6,988 nt of DNA from DATCSE01 sp036568605 (GCA_036568605.1 DATCSE010000576.1:1-6988), one strand, 5' to 3'. Positions 1 to 5,249 are shown, counted from the first letter of the stretch. The notes: generated by a model from the letters alone, not told the origin. Numbers and translations: made by a program.

Positions 1-2387
1 AGCCGCAGGTCGTCGAATTCCGCCGCGTCTACAACCAGGTGCAGATGATCGCGCGCAACACCGACTACGTCGCGAAGACCGGCACGCCGGAGGGCCGCGC
101 GGTCGCCGCGGCGTTCTCGCCCAGCCTGCTGGCCAGCACGCCGGTCGCGAGCGCGGCGCACCCGGAGCACAAGTCGGTGCTGGTCGATGCCGCCGCGCTG
201 TTCGTCAACGACATGTTCGGCATCGGCATGCAGCTGCAGCGCACCTACCGCCAGGGTTATGCGTTCGACGGCCGCAACTCGGCGATCACGTCGGCACGCG
301 GGCGGCCCGATTCGGTCCAGGTGCAGGTGCTCGCGCACTACGCCACCGGCAACATCGCGGTGCCGCAGCCCGGCACGCCGCCGGGCGCGCCGGTGCCCAC
401 CGTGCCGCAGACGCTGCCCGACGTGCGCAGCCTGTTCATGACGCTGCACTACACGATTCAGAAGCTGCCCGACGAGCCCATGCGCGGCCGCCGCGCCGAT
501 TCGCGGATCGGCTACTTCACCGCGAGCCATCTGGACTTCAGCGATGACCTCAACCGCACGCCGTCCGTGCGCTACGTGCAGCGCTGGCGCCTCGAGAAGA
601 AGGACCCGAGCGCGCCGTTGTCCGAGCCGGTCGCGCCCATCGTGTTCTGGCTGGACAAGACCATTCCGCTCAAGTATCGCGACACGGTCAGCGCCGGCAT
701 CCTCGAATGGAACAAGGCCTTCGAGCGCATAGGCTTCAAGGACGCGATCCAGGTCAAGGTGCAACCTGACGATGCCGACTGGGACACGCTGGACGGCGGC
801 GCCTCGGTGCGCTGGATGACGAACGCGTCGCCGGTGTTCGGTGCGATCGGGCCGCGCCGGGTCGACCCGCGCAGCGGCGAGATCCTCGGCGCGAACATCG
901 GCATCGAGAGCCTGTCGGCACGCAACCTGCGTGCGGCGCGCTCGCAGATCCTGTCGACCAGCAGCGCCGACCTGAGCAAGCTGATGCAGACCGGCGGCAG
1001 CATCCCCGAGACGCGCGCCGCGTTCAATGCCGAAGCCTGCGAGGCCGCCGACATCGGCGCCGAGCAGCTGGCCTATGGGCTCGATGTGCTCGAGGCGCGC
1101 GGCGATCTCGACCCGGCCGGCCCCGAGGCCGAGGCCTTCGTGCGCGCGTACCTGAAGGACACGACGATGCACGAGGTGGGCCACACGCTGGGCCTGCGCC
1201 ACAACTTCCGCGCGTCGCGCACCTACAGCGACAAGCAGCTGTCGGATCCGGCGTTCACGAACACGCACGCGCTGACCGGCTCGGTGATGGAGTACGCGCC
1301 GATCAATCTCGCGGCGCCCGGCGCCGCATCGGTTGCGCCGTTCCAGACCACGCTGGGCCCGTACGACTACTGGGCGATCGAATACGCCTACAAGCCGATC
1401 GCGCCGGACACCGAGAAAGCCGAGCTCGACCGCATCGCGGCGCGCAGCAACGAAGCCGATCTCGCGTTCGGCACCGACGAGGACAACTTCCTCGGCATCG
1501 ACCCGGAGGCGCTCTGGTTCGACCTCGGCAGCGACCCGATCGCGTATGCGAAGAAGCGCTTCGCGATCGCGCGCGATCTGTTCAAGCGCCAGGAGACGCG
1601 CACGTTGCCGCAGGACCAGGACTACGCGGTGCTGCGCCGCTCGCTGAACTACGCGATCAACGACGTCGCGCGTTCGGTGGGCGTCCTGGCGCGGCAGATC
1701 GGCGGCGTGCGCACGCTGCGCGACTACCCGGGCAGCGGCCGCGAGCCGTTGCAGGCGGTGCCGGCGGCGAGCCAGCGCGAGGCGCTGGACGTGCTGTCCG
1801 GCGGCCTGTTCGCGGCCAACAGCCTGCGCGTGACGCCGGCGCTGCAGCACCGGCTCGCGCCCGACTTCCTCGAGCGCAGCGAGGCGATCGCGGCGGGCGG
1901 CGGGCCGGTCACCGTGGCGACCGAGTTCGCGATCCCGCAGCGCGTGCTCGCGGTGCAGCGCGCGCTGCTGAGCCACCTGATGAGCGACACCGTCGCGGCG
2001 CGCATCGTCGACAACCAGACGACCGTGGCCGCGGCGCGTGCGCGCAGCGGCGGCGGCGCCGGCGCGTTCCAGCTGTCCGAACTGTACGGGCGGCTCGAGC
2101 GCGACATCTGGAGCGAGCTCTCGAGCGGCGGCGACATCACGCCGGCGCGCCGCGAACTGCAGCGTGACCACCTGAACCGGGTCGCGCGCCTGGTGCTGCA
2201 GCCGAGCGCGGCCAGCCGAGTCGAGACGCGCAGCCTGGTGCGGGTGCAGGCGCAGGGTCTGCTGACGCGCATCCAGGGCGCGCTGCACCGCGGCGGACTC
2301 AGCGCCGATGCACGCGCCCACCTGCAGGACAGCGCGGACACGTTGAACCAGGCGCTGTCGGCTCGGCTGATGCGGGCTGGCGCGTAG
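1..2387 (+). CDS. Zinc-dependent metalloprotease, DUF5117/DUF4953 type (5' partial)
   Basis: The reading frame is open from base 3 through the left edge, so the N terminus, including any signal peptide, lies outside the window; the GTG at 39 is an internal Val codon, not a start. Residue numbers below count from that codon. The zinc site HEVGHTLGLRH is at residues 378-388 (bases 1170-1202): three His ligands and the catalytic Glu of the metzincin HExxHxxGxxH pattern. A Met-turn, S-V-M-E-Y, follows near residue 417 (base 1287). Upstream are blocks typical of this family: the R-I-G-Y-F segment, L-E-K-K-D-P, P-I-V-F-W-L-D-K, E-W-N-K-A-F-E-R-I-G-F and D-P-R-S-G-E-I-L. The C-terminal 350 residues are helical and Arg/Ala-rich. 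Family members are usually exported proteases of 800-900 residues, so most of the gene is present. Substrate is unknown. It ends in TAG, with a hairpin 18 bp later, and appears to be its own transcription unit relative to the kinase. Confidence 0.93.
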   Translation, partial: PQVVEFRRVYNQVQMIARNTDYVAKTGTPEGRAVAAAFSPSLLASTPVASAAHPEHKSVLVDAAALFVNDMFGIGMQLQRTYRQGYAFDGRNSAITSARGRPDSVQVQVLAHYATGNIAVPQPGTPPGAPVPTVPQTLPDVRSLFMTLHYTIQKLPDEPMRGRRADSRIGYFTASHLDFSDDLNRTPSVRYVQRWRLEKKDPSAPLSEPVAPIVFWLDKTIPLKYRDTVSAGILEWNKAFERIGFKDAIQVKVQPDDADWDTLDGGASVRWMTNASPVFGAIGPRRVDPRSGEILGANIGIESLSARNLRAARSQILSTSSADLSKLMQTGGSIPETRAAFNAEACEAADIGAEQLAYGLDVLEARGDLDPAGPEAEAFVRAYLKDTTMHEVGHTLGLRHNFRASRTYSDKQLSDPAFTNTHALTGSVMEYAPINLAAPGAASVAPFQTTLGPYDYWAIEYAYKPIAPDTEKAELDRIAARSNEADLAFGTDEDNFLGIDPEALWFDLGSDPIAYAKKRFAIARDLFKRQETRTLPQDQDYAVLRRSLNYAINDVARSVGVLARQIGGVRTLRDYPGSGREPLQAVPAASQREALDVLSGGLFAANSLRVTPALQHRLAPDFLERSEAIAAGGGPVTVATEFAIPQRVLAVQRALLSHLMSDTVAARIVDNQTTVAAARARSGGGAGAFQLSELYGRLERDIWSELSSGGDITPARRELQRDHLNRVARLVLQPSAASRVETRSLVRVQAQGLLTRIQGALHRGGLSADARAHLQDSADTLNQALSARLMRAGA

Positions 2388-2404
2388 TCGCCGGGCGGAC
2401 GGAC

Positions 2405-2420
2405 CGCGGCTCATGCCGCG
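2405..2420 (+). terminator. Possible terminator hairpin after the metalloprotease
   Basis: A perfect 6-bp stem, CGCGGC / GCCGCG, with a TCAT loop begins 18 bases after the metalloprotease stop. It is followed by ATTCCCGTCGTTCGT, which is only mildly T-rich, so classical Rho-independent activity is uncertain. Position and stem strength fit a weak terminator of the protease gene. Confidence 0.35.
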
Positions 2421-2427
2421 ATTCCCG

Positions 2428-2436
2428 TCGTTCGTC
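2428..2436 (+). promoter_or_regulatory. AlgR-box-like site upstream of the kinase-regulator pair
   Basis: TCGTTCGTC matches 8 of 9 bases of the AlgR recognition sequence CCGTTCGTC known from Pseudomonas. It is centred about 61 bp before the suggested transcription start at 2493, a reasonable distance for an activator or autoregulator. Similar 8-of-9 matches also occur by chance inside coding DNA in this window (for example 818-826), so this copy is weak on its own. It gains weight from the better-placed copies before the two small genes. Confidence 0.35.
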
Positions 2437-2467
2437 CCCATGATGGGGCGCCGGCCGTGTCCGGCGC
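2436..2467. repeat. Two adjoining inverted repeats in the protease-kinase gap
   Basis: CCCCA-TGA-TGGGG (2436-2448) is directly followed by GCGCCGG-CCGTGT-CCGGCGC (2448-2467), a perfect 7-bp stem. The two share base 2448, so they would be alternative or closely packed structures. Neither has a T-tract. They could be structural, a protein-binding site, or additional termination signals for the protease transcript. The gap 2388-2530 holds no other gene that I can support. Confidence 0.4.
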
Positions 2468-2480
2468 GCGGCGGCCGCGC

Positions 2481-2493
2481 TACGCTCGCGCCA
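2481..2493 (+). promoter_or_regulatory. Candidate -10 element and leaderless start for the kinase operon
   Basis: TACGCT at 2481-2486 lies 6 bases before an ATG at 2493, which is where transcription would start from such a -10. The -35 region (about 2458-2463) is poor. If correct, the transcript is leaderless and opens on a 13-codon frame that ends in the kinase start codon. The call rests on position and a partial match only. Confidence 0.28.
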
Positions 2494-2534
2494 TGAGTGC
2501 TGCCCCTCCGGCGCTGCTTCCCGTTCGCCCATGA
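2493..2534 (+). other. Possible 13-codon upstream ORF overlapping the kinase start
   Basis: ATG at 2493 opens a frame encoding MSAAPPALLPVRP, whose TGA (2532-2534) overlaps the kinase ATG (2531) as ATGA. The kinase start has no Shine-Dalgarno sequence, so ribosomes finishing this short frame could re-initiate there. It could equally be a chance frame in GC-rich DNA. The peptide has no recognisable function. Confidence 0.25.
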
Positions 2535-3565
2535 AGGCGCTGCTCGCGACCCTGCGCTGGCGGCGCCTGCTGCTGACGCTCGTGATGGTCGTCGTCATCA
2601 CGACGTTCGTGCAGCCCATCTTCATCACCCCCTTTCTCGAGCTGCTGTGGCAGCTGTTCGCGGTCGCGCTGCTGGTGCAGTTCGCGTTCAGCGCGGCCGG
2701 CGAGTGGCCATTGCCGCGCGTGCCGCGCTGGGTCAGCCAGGTGATCGCGGTCGTGCTCGCGGCGCCGCTGGCGACGCTGCTGCTGCAGCTCGCGCTGGTC
2801 GGCGGCAGCTGGTCGGCCTTCGTCCACAACCACGGGATGCTGCACGGCTTCTATGCCGTGACGGTGCTGGTGCTGGTGTTCGCGCCGTCGATGGCGCTGG
2901 GTGCGCTGTACCGCGAGCGCGATGCGCAGGCCCAGCACGATGCACTCGCGTTCGCGCTCGAGAAGAGCACGCTGGAGAAGCAGGCGCTGGACGCACGGCT
3001 GAAGCTGCTGAACGCACAGATCGAACCGCACTTCCTGTTCAACACGCTGGCCAACGTGCAGGAGCTGGTCGAGTCGGGGTCCAGCCGCGCCGGCCCGGTG
3101 CTCGCGAGCCTGATCGCCTACCTGCGTGCCGCGATCCCGCGCCTCAACGATGGCGATGCGACGCTCGCGAGCGAGGTCGCGCTGGTGCGCGCCTACCTCG
3201 AGCTGATGCTGCTGCGCATGCCGGATCGGCTGGTGTTCGCGATCGACATCCCCGACGAGCTCGGCGCGCTGCCGTTCCCGGCGATGGCGCTGTTGACGCT
3301 GGTCGAGAACGCCGTGCGCCACGGCATCGATCCGGCCGAGCAGGGCGGTCGAATCGAGGTGCGTGCCGAACGTTCCAGCGCGGCCGGCGAGGTGCGGGTC
3401 AGCGTGGCCGATACCGGCGTCGGGCTGCAGGACACCGCGACGCCCGGCACCGGGCTCGCAAACCTGCGCGAGCGGCTGCAGGTCTTCTACGGCGGCAATG
3501 CACGCCTCGAGCTGGCCGAGAACGTGCCGCACGGCGTGCGCGCGGTGATCGCGTTCCGGGCATGA
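2531..3565 (+). CDS. LytS/AlgZ-type membrane sensor histidine kinase
   Basis: A 344-residue inner-membrane kinase that should autophosphorylate on His and pass the phosphate to the response regulator encoded next door. Four hydrophobic helices fill the first 125 residues (roughly 12-34, 39-56, 67-93, 104-124), with no large periplasmic domain, so the signal is probably sensed within the membrane. A short helical, coiled-coil-prone segment (about 128-160) leads to the His_kinase (PF06580) block QIEPHFLFNTLANVQ, with phospho-acceptor H167. The ATPase domain has the N box LVENAVRHG (N260), the G1 box VADTGVGL (D294) and the G2 box GTGLANLRERL (306-316); all key residues are intact. The length is close to that of AlgZ/FimS. 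ATG at 2531 is the first plausible start in frame but has no ribosome-binding site; it overlaps the stop of a 13-codon upstream frame. The stop overlaps an ATGATGATG run leading to the regulator, 10 bp downstream. The stimulus is unknown. Confidence 0.95.
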   Translation: MKALLATLRWRRLLLTLVMVVVITTFVQPIFITPFLELLWQLFAVALLVQFAFSAAGEWPLPRVPRWVSQVIAVVLAAPLATLLLQLALVGGSWSAFVHNHGMLHGFYAVTVLVLVFAPSMALGALYRERDAQAQHDALAFALEKSTLEKQALDARLKLLNAQIEPHFLFNTLANVQELVESGSSRAGPVLASLIAYLRAAIPRLNDGDATLASEVALVRAYLELMLLRMPDRLVFAIDIPDELGALPFPAMALLTLVENAVRHGIDPAEQGGRIEVRAERSSAAGEVRVSVADTGVGLQDTATPGTGLANLRERLQVFYGGNARLELAENVPHGVRAVIAFRA

Positions 3566-3579
3566 TGATGTCGCAATGA
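3562..3579 (+). other. ATGATGATG mini-frame bridging kinase stop and regulator start
   Basis: A five-codon frame (MMMSQ) starts at 3562, overlapping the kinase TGA as ATGA, and ends in a TGA at 3577-3579 that overlaps the regulator ATG at 3576, again as ATGA. The regulator has no Shine-Dalgarno sequence. The arrangement is suited to ribosomes stepping from kinase to regulator, either through this frame or by direct re-initiation over 10 bp. Whether the five codons are translated is unknown. Confidence 0.3.
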
Positions 3580-4433
3580 TGAGCGCCGCCGCGACTGCCC
3601 TGATTGCCGACGACGAACCACTGCTGCGCGAGCGGCTGCGCGCGCATCTGGGGCGGCTGTGGCCGGAGCTGGCGATCGTGGCCGAGGCGCGCAACGGCCG
3701 CGAGGCGATCGAGCTGTTCGAGGCGCATGCACCGCAGATCGTCTTTCTCGACGTGCACATGCCGGGGCGCAGCGGCATCGATGCGGCGCGTGCGATCGCG
3801 CGGCGCGCGCAGATCGTCTTCGTGACCGCGCACGACAAGTACGCGGTCGAGGCATTCGAGCACGGTGCGATCGACTACCTGGTCAAGCCGTTCGACGAAG
3901 CGCGCCTCACCGACACGATAGGCCGTCTGCGCGACGGCCTGTCGCGCCGCGCGACGACCATCGATGCCGGAGCGGTTCCGGCCCGGGAGGACGACGATGC
4001 GCTGAACCGCGTGCTGGATCGCCTGACCGCCGAGCTGCAGCGGCGCGGCGTGCGCGCGGCCGAGGCGTCGTCAGCCGATGGGGCATCGACTGCGCCGGCC
4101 GGCAAGTCCCACCTGCAATGGATACGCGCGTCGGTCGGCACCAGCGTGCGGCTGATTCCGGTCGAGCAGGTGGCCTACCTGCGTGCCGACGAAAAATACA
4201 CGCTGGTCGTCTGGGAAGGCGGCGAGGCGTTGATCCGCAAGACCATACGCGAGCTGGTGGACGAGCTGGACCCGCAGCGCTTCGCGCAGATCCACCGCTC
4301 GGTGATCGTCAACCTGCACCAGGTGGCGCAGGTTCAGCGCGGGCTCAACGAGACCGCCGAGGTGCACCTGAAGGGCCGCGGCGACGTGCTGCCGGTGAGC
4401 CGCAGCTTCGTGCACGTGTTCCGTCAGATGTGA
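3576..4433 (+). CDS. AlgR-like LytTR response regulator
   Basis: A 285-residue DNA-binding regulator, partner of the upstream kinase. The receiver domain (about 7-120) has the acidic pair D12/D13, the phospho-acceptor D59 in IVFLDVHMPG, T84 and K104 in YLVKPF: a complete active site. A 55-residue linker rich in Ala, Arg and Asp includes an amphipathic stretch (about 141-158). The C-terminal LytTR domain (about 180-285) shows IPVEQVAYLRADEKYT, I-R-K-T-I-R-E-L and F-A-Q-I-H-R-S-V-I-V-N, the usual LytTR landmarks. Pseudomonas AlgR (248 residues) has the same layout with a shorter linker. The start is ATG 3576 or 3579; no Shine-Dalgarno sequence is present, so coupling to the kinase is likely. 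The 3' end overlaps the opposing small gene by 10 bp. AlgR-type boxes before the kinase and before both small genes suggest autoregulation and local targets (inference). Orthology to AlgR itself is not established. Confidence 0.94.
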   Translation: MMSAAATALIADDEPLLRERLRAHLGRLWPELAIVAEARNGREAIELFEAHAPQIVFLDVHMPGRSGIDAARAIARRAQIVFVTAHDKYAVEAFEHGAIDYLVKPFDEARLTDTIGRLRDGLSRRATTIDAGAVPAREDDDALNRVLDRLTAELQRRGVRAAEASSADGASTAPAGKSHLQWIRASVGTSVRLIPVEQVAYLRADEKYTLVVWEGGEALIRKTIRELVDELDPQRFAQIHRSVIVNLHQVAQVQRGLNETAEVHLKGRGDVLPVSRSFVHVFRQM

Positions 4434-4711
4434 GTCGGCGTCGGCGCGGCGATGGCGGCCGGCGCTGCCGTCGGCGTGGTGGTTCGCGTGACCGCGCAGT
4501 CGGTCGAGTCCTGTGCGGTCGCGAGCGTCGCGCTGCCGCCGATCATCAGTGCGGTGCGCTGTCCGGTCACCGTGACCCGGGGCAGCTCGATGACGGCGGC
4601 CGGCGTGCGCGCGAGCTGCAAGTCGTGCCCGAAGAGCGCCGAGCCGACGGCCAGCGTGCCGGCCATCAACAGGCTGAACGTGAGAAGGCCGGAGAAGATG
4701 CGGTCGAACAT
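4424..4711 (-). CDS. Small membrane-anchored or exported protein with TonB-box-like motif
   Basis: A 95-residue protein of unknown function. A hydrophobic helix at about 5-28 makes it exported or anchored; a signal peptidase site after A25 (G-S-A) is possible but weak. Residues 41-55 read IELPRVTVTGQRTAL, matching the sister gene at 4976-5158 in 10 of 17 aligned positions and resembling the TonB box of outer-membrane receptors. The tail (from about 74) is rich in Thr, Ala and Pro and probably disordered; C72 is the only cysteine. The start at 4711 is chosen because AGGAGG lies 6 bases upstream (4718-4723) and a promoter block sits 57-106 bp upstream. An in-frame extension to 4936 would cross that promoter and the terminator of the neighbouring gene. 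The stop overlaps the tail of the regulator gene by 10 bp. Its own promoter shares sequence and spacing with that of the sister gene, suggesting co-regulation. Confidence 0.82.
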   Translation of the reverse strand: MFDRIFSGLLTFSLLMAGTLAVGSALFGHDLQLARTPAAVIELPRVTVTGQRTALMIGGSATLATAQDSTDCAVTRTTTPTAAPAAIAAPTPTHI

Positions 4712-4717
4712 GGTGAT

Positions 4718-4723
4718 CCTCCT
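4718..4723 (-). promoter_or_regulatory. Ribosome-binding site of the 95-residue small gene
   Basis: A full AGGAGG on the minus strand, 6 bases before the ATG at 4711. It settles the start against the much longer upstream frame. The kinase and regulator genes have no such site. Confidence 0.85.
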
Positions 4724-4767
4724 GCTGCTGGCAACACGAGCGCGGTGCGTGCTCGGTGTTGTCGGTT

Positions 4768-4817
4768 CGAACTTTAGGAGCGCCGTCGCCATACTGAAAC
4801 CGGCGCGCGACGAACGG
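4768..4817 (-). promoter_or_regulatory. Promoter of the 95-residue small gene, with AlgR box
   Basis: Read on the minus strand: CCGTTCGTC (4809-4817), an exact match to the AlgR recognition sequence, then GC and a 23-nt spacer, then GCGCTCCTAAAGTTCG (4768-4783). The likely -10 is TAAAGT (4771-4776). The -35 position (TTTCAG, 4794-4799) is poor, as expected for a promoter that needs an activator just upstream. The predicted start near 4764 gives a leader of about 53 nt, and the box is centred about 49 bp before it. The same layout, with the same spacing, precedes the sister gene. Confidence 0.6.
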
Positions 4818-4869
4818 CTGTTTTGCCGGGCCGATCTGCAATGGCGCGGGATGAAGCTCGGTGCGCGGT

Positions 4870-4907
4870 GATCGCGGCGTTGCGCCAAACGTTTGCGCCA
4901 TGCGATC
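4870..4907. promoter_or_regulatory. Nested dyad with LacI/PurR-like core CAAACGTTTG
   Basis: A perfect 10-bp palindrome, CAAACGTTTG (4886-4895), is flanked by GCG/CGC with a one-base bulge and by an outer GATCGC/GCGATC pair (4870-4875 and 4902-4907). The core and one arm resemble operators of LacI/GalR-family repressors such as PurR (ACGCAAACGTTTGCGT). It lies directly beyond the T-tract of the 60-residue gene's terminator and about 125 bp before the predicted start of the 95-residue gene. It could be an operator or simply a second RNA hairpin. Confidence 0.4.
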
Positions 4908-4948
4908 AAAAAGACGCCCGAGGCCAGGAGTCTCAAGGGCCTCGGGCG
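4908..4948 (-). terminator. Intrinsic terminator of the 60-residue small gene
   Basis: On the minus strand an 11-bp perfect stem, CGCCCGAGGCC / GGCCTCGGGCG, with a 12-nt loop is followed by TCTTTTT. It begins 27 bases after the stop of the 60-residue gene. This is a textbook Rho-independent terminator and separates that gene from the next minus-strand gene, which therefore needs its own promoter. Confidence 0.92.
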
Positions 4949-4975
4949 CGTGGATGACGGCTTGATGAAAGGGCC

Positions 4976-5158
4976 TTACTTCACGTCGGCGAGCGCGGTG
5001 CGGTGGCCGGTCACGACCACGGTCTCGAGCTGCACGACTGGCATGGCCTTCGCGGCTTGTTGCTGATCGAAGCGGGCTTGTGCACTCGCGGCGAAGGCGA
5101 TCGTCGCGGTGGCGATCACGGCGAAGGTGGCGGCATAGGCGCTGAGGCGGCTGATCAT
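4976..5158 (-). CDS. Small exported protein with TonB-box-like motif
   Basis: A 60-residue protein of unknown function. Residues 1-28 form a clear Sec signal peptide: an Arg near the start, a long Ala-rich hydrophobic core and an A-Q-A site for signal peptidase I after A28. The mature form would be only 32 residues, periplasmic or released. Its core, VVQLETVVVTGHRTAL (41-56), looks like the L-E-T-V-V-V-T-G-x-R stretch at the start of mature TonB-dependent receptors, but no plug or barrel follows. It matches the core of the 95-residue neighbour, which marks the two as likely paralogues. AGGAG lies 6 bases before ATG 5158, supporting this start. It has its own promoter and a strong terminator, so it is a monocistronic unit and probably well expressed. 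Shortness keeps some doubt, but signal peptide, ribosome-binding site, promoter and terminator all agree. Confidence 0.87.
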   Translation of the reverse strand: MISRLSAYAATFAVIATATIAFAASAQARFDQQQAAKAMPVVQLETVVVTGHRTALADVK

Positions 5159-5164
5159 GATGGG

Positions 5165-5169
5165 CTCCT
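5165..5169 (-). promoter_or_regulatory. Ribosome-binding site of the 60-residue small gene
   Basis: AGGAG on the minus strand, 6 bases before ATG 5158; the same spacing as in the sister gene. It supports translation of this short frame. Confidence 0.82.
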
Positions 5170-5199
5170 GCGGTGAGTGGCGTTCGGCTTGCGATGGAA

Positions 5200-5249
5200 C
5201 GAACTCTAGGAGCGCATGCGGCGTGCGCCAACGCGGATGCGACGAACTG
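5200..5249 (-). promoter_or_regulatory. Promoter of the 60-residue small gene, with AlgR-like box
   Basis: Read on the minus strand: CAGTTCGTC (5241-5249), 8 of 9 to the AlgR sequence, then GC and a 23-nt spacer, then GCGCTCCTAGAGTTCG (5200-5215), which differs from the sister promoter at one base of 16. A sigma-70-like pair fits inside: TTGGCG (5226-5231) and TAGAGT (5203-5208), 17 bp apart. The predicted start is near 5196, with a leader of about 38 nt. The box lies about 10 bases upstream of the -35 element, where an activator could touch polymerase. The remainder of the 164-bp gap (5159-5322) holds no gene. Confidence 0.62.

Noticed and set aside
39..41. GTG as a start codon for the metalloprotease
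   Set aside because: The frame stays open to base 3 with family-like sequence (V-V-E-F-R-R-V-Y-N-Q), so this is an internal Val codon and the gene is cut by the window edge.
818..826. 8-of-9 AlgR-box match (GCGTTCGTC, minus strand) inside the metalloprotease gene
   Set aside because: It lies within coding sequence far from any promoter, and serves as a reminder that single 8-of-9 matches occur by chance here.
2480..3838. Long minus-strand frame of 452 codons across the kinase and regulator genes
   Set aside because: Its product is low-complexity (Arg/His/Gln-rich), it opposes two genes with intact catalytic motifs, and such antisense frames are expected in high-GC DNA.
4712..4936. N-terminal extension of the 95-residue protein up to base 4936
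   Set aside because: The extension would start inside the neighbour's terminator and cross the promoter block; AGGAGG six bases before ATG 4711 and the hydrophobic N terminus mark the real start.
4976..5158. The 60-residue frame as a broken remnant of a TonB-dependent receptor
   Set aside because: It has a complete signal peptide, ribosome-binding site, promoter and terminator, no plug or barrel sequence in any frame nearby, and a paralogue of the same type next door.
4071..5231. Minus-strand frame of 386 codons covering both small genes
   Set aside because: It would run through the strong terminator, both shared promoter blocks and both small genes, and has an Arg/His-rich sequence with no domain.
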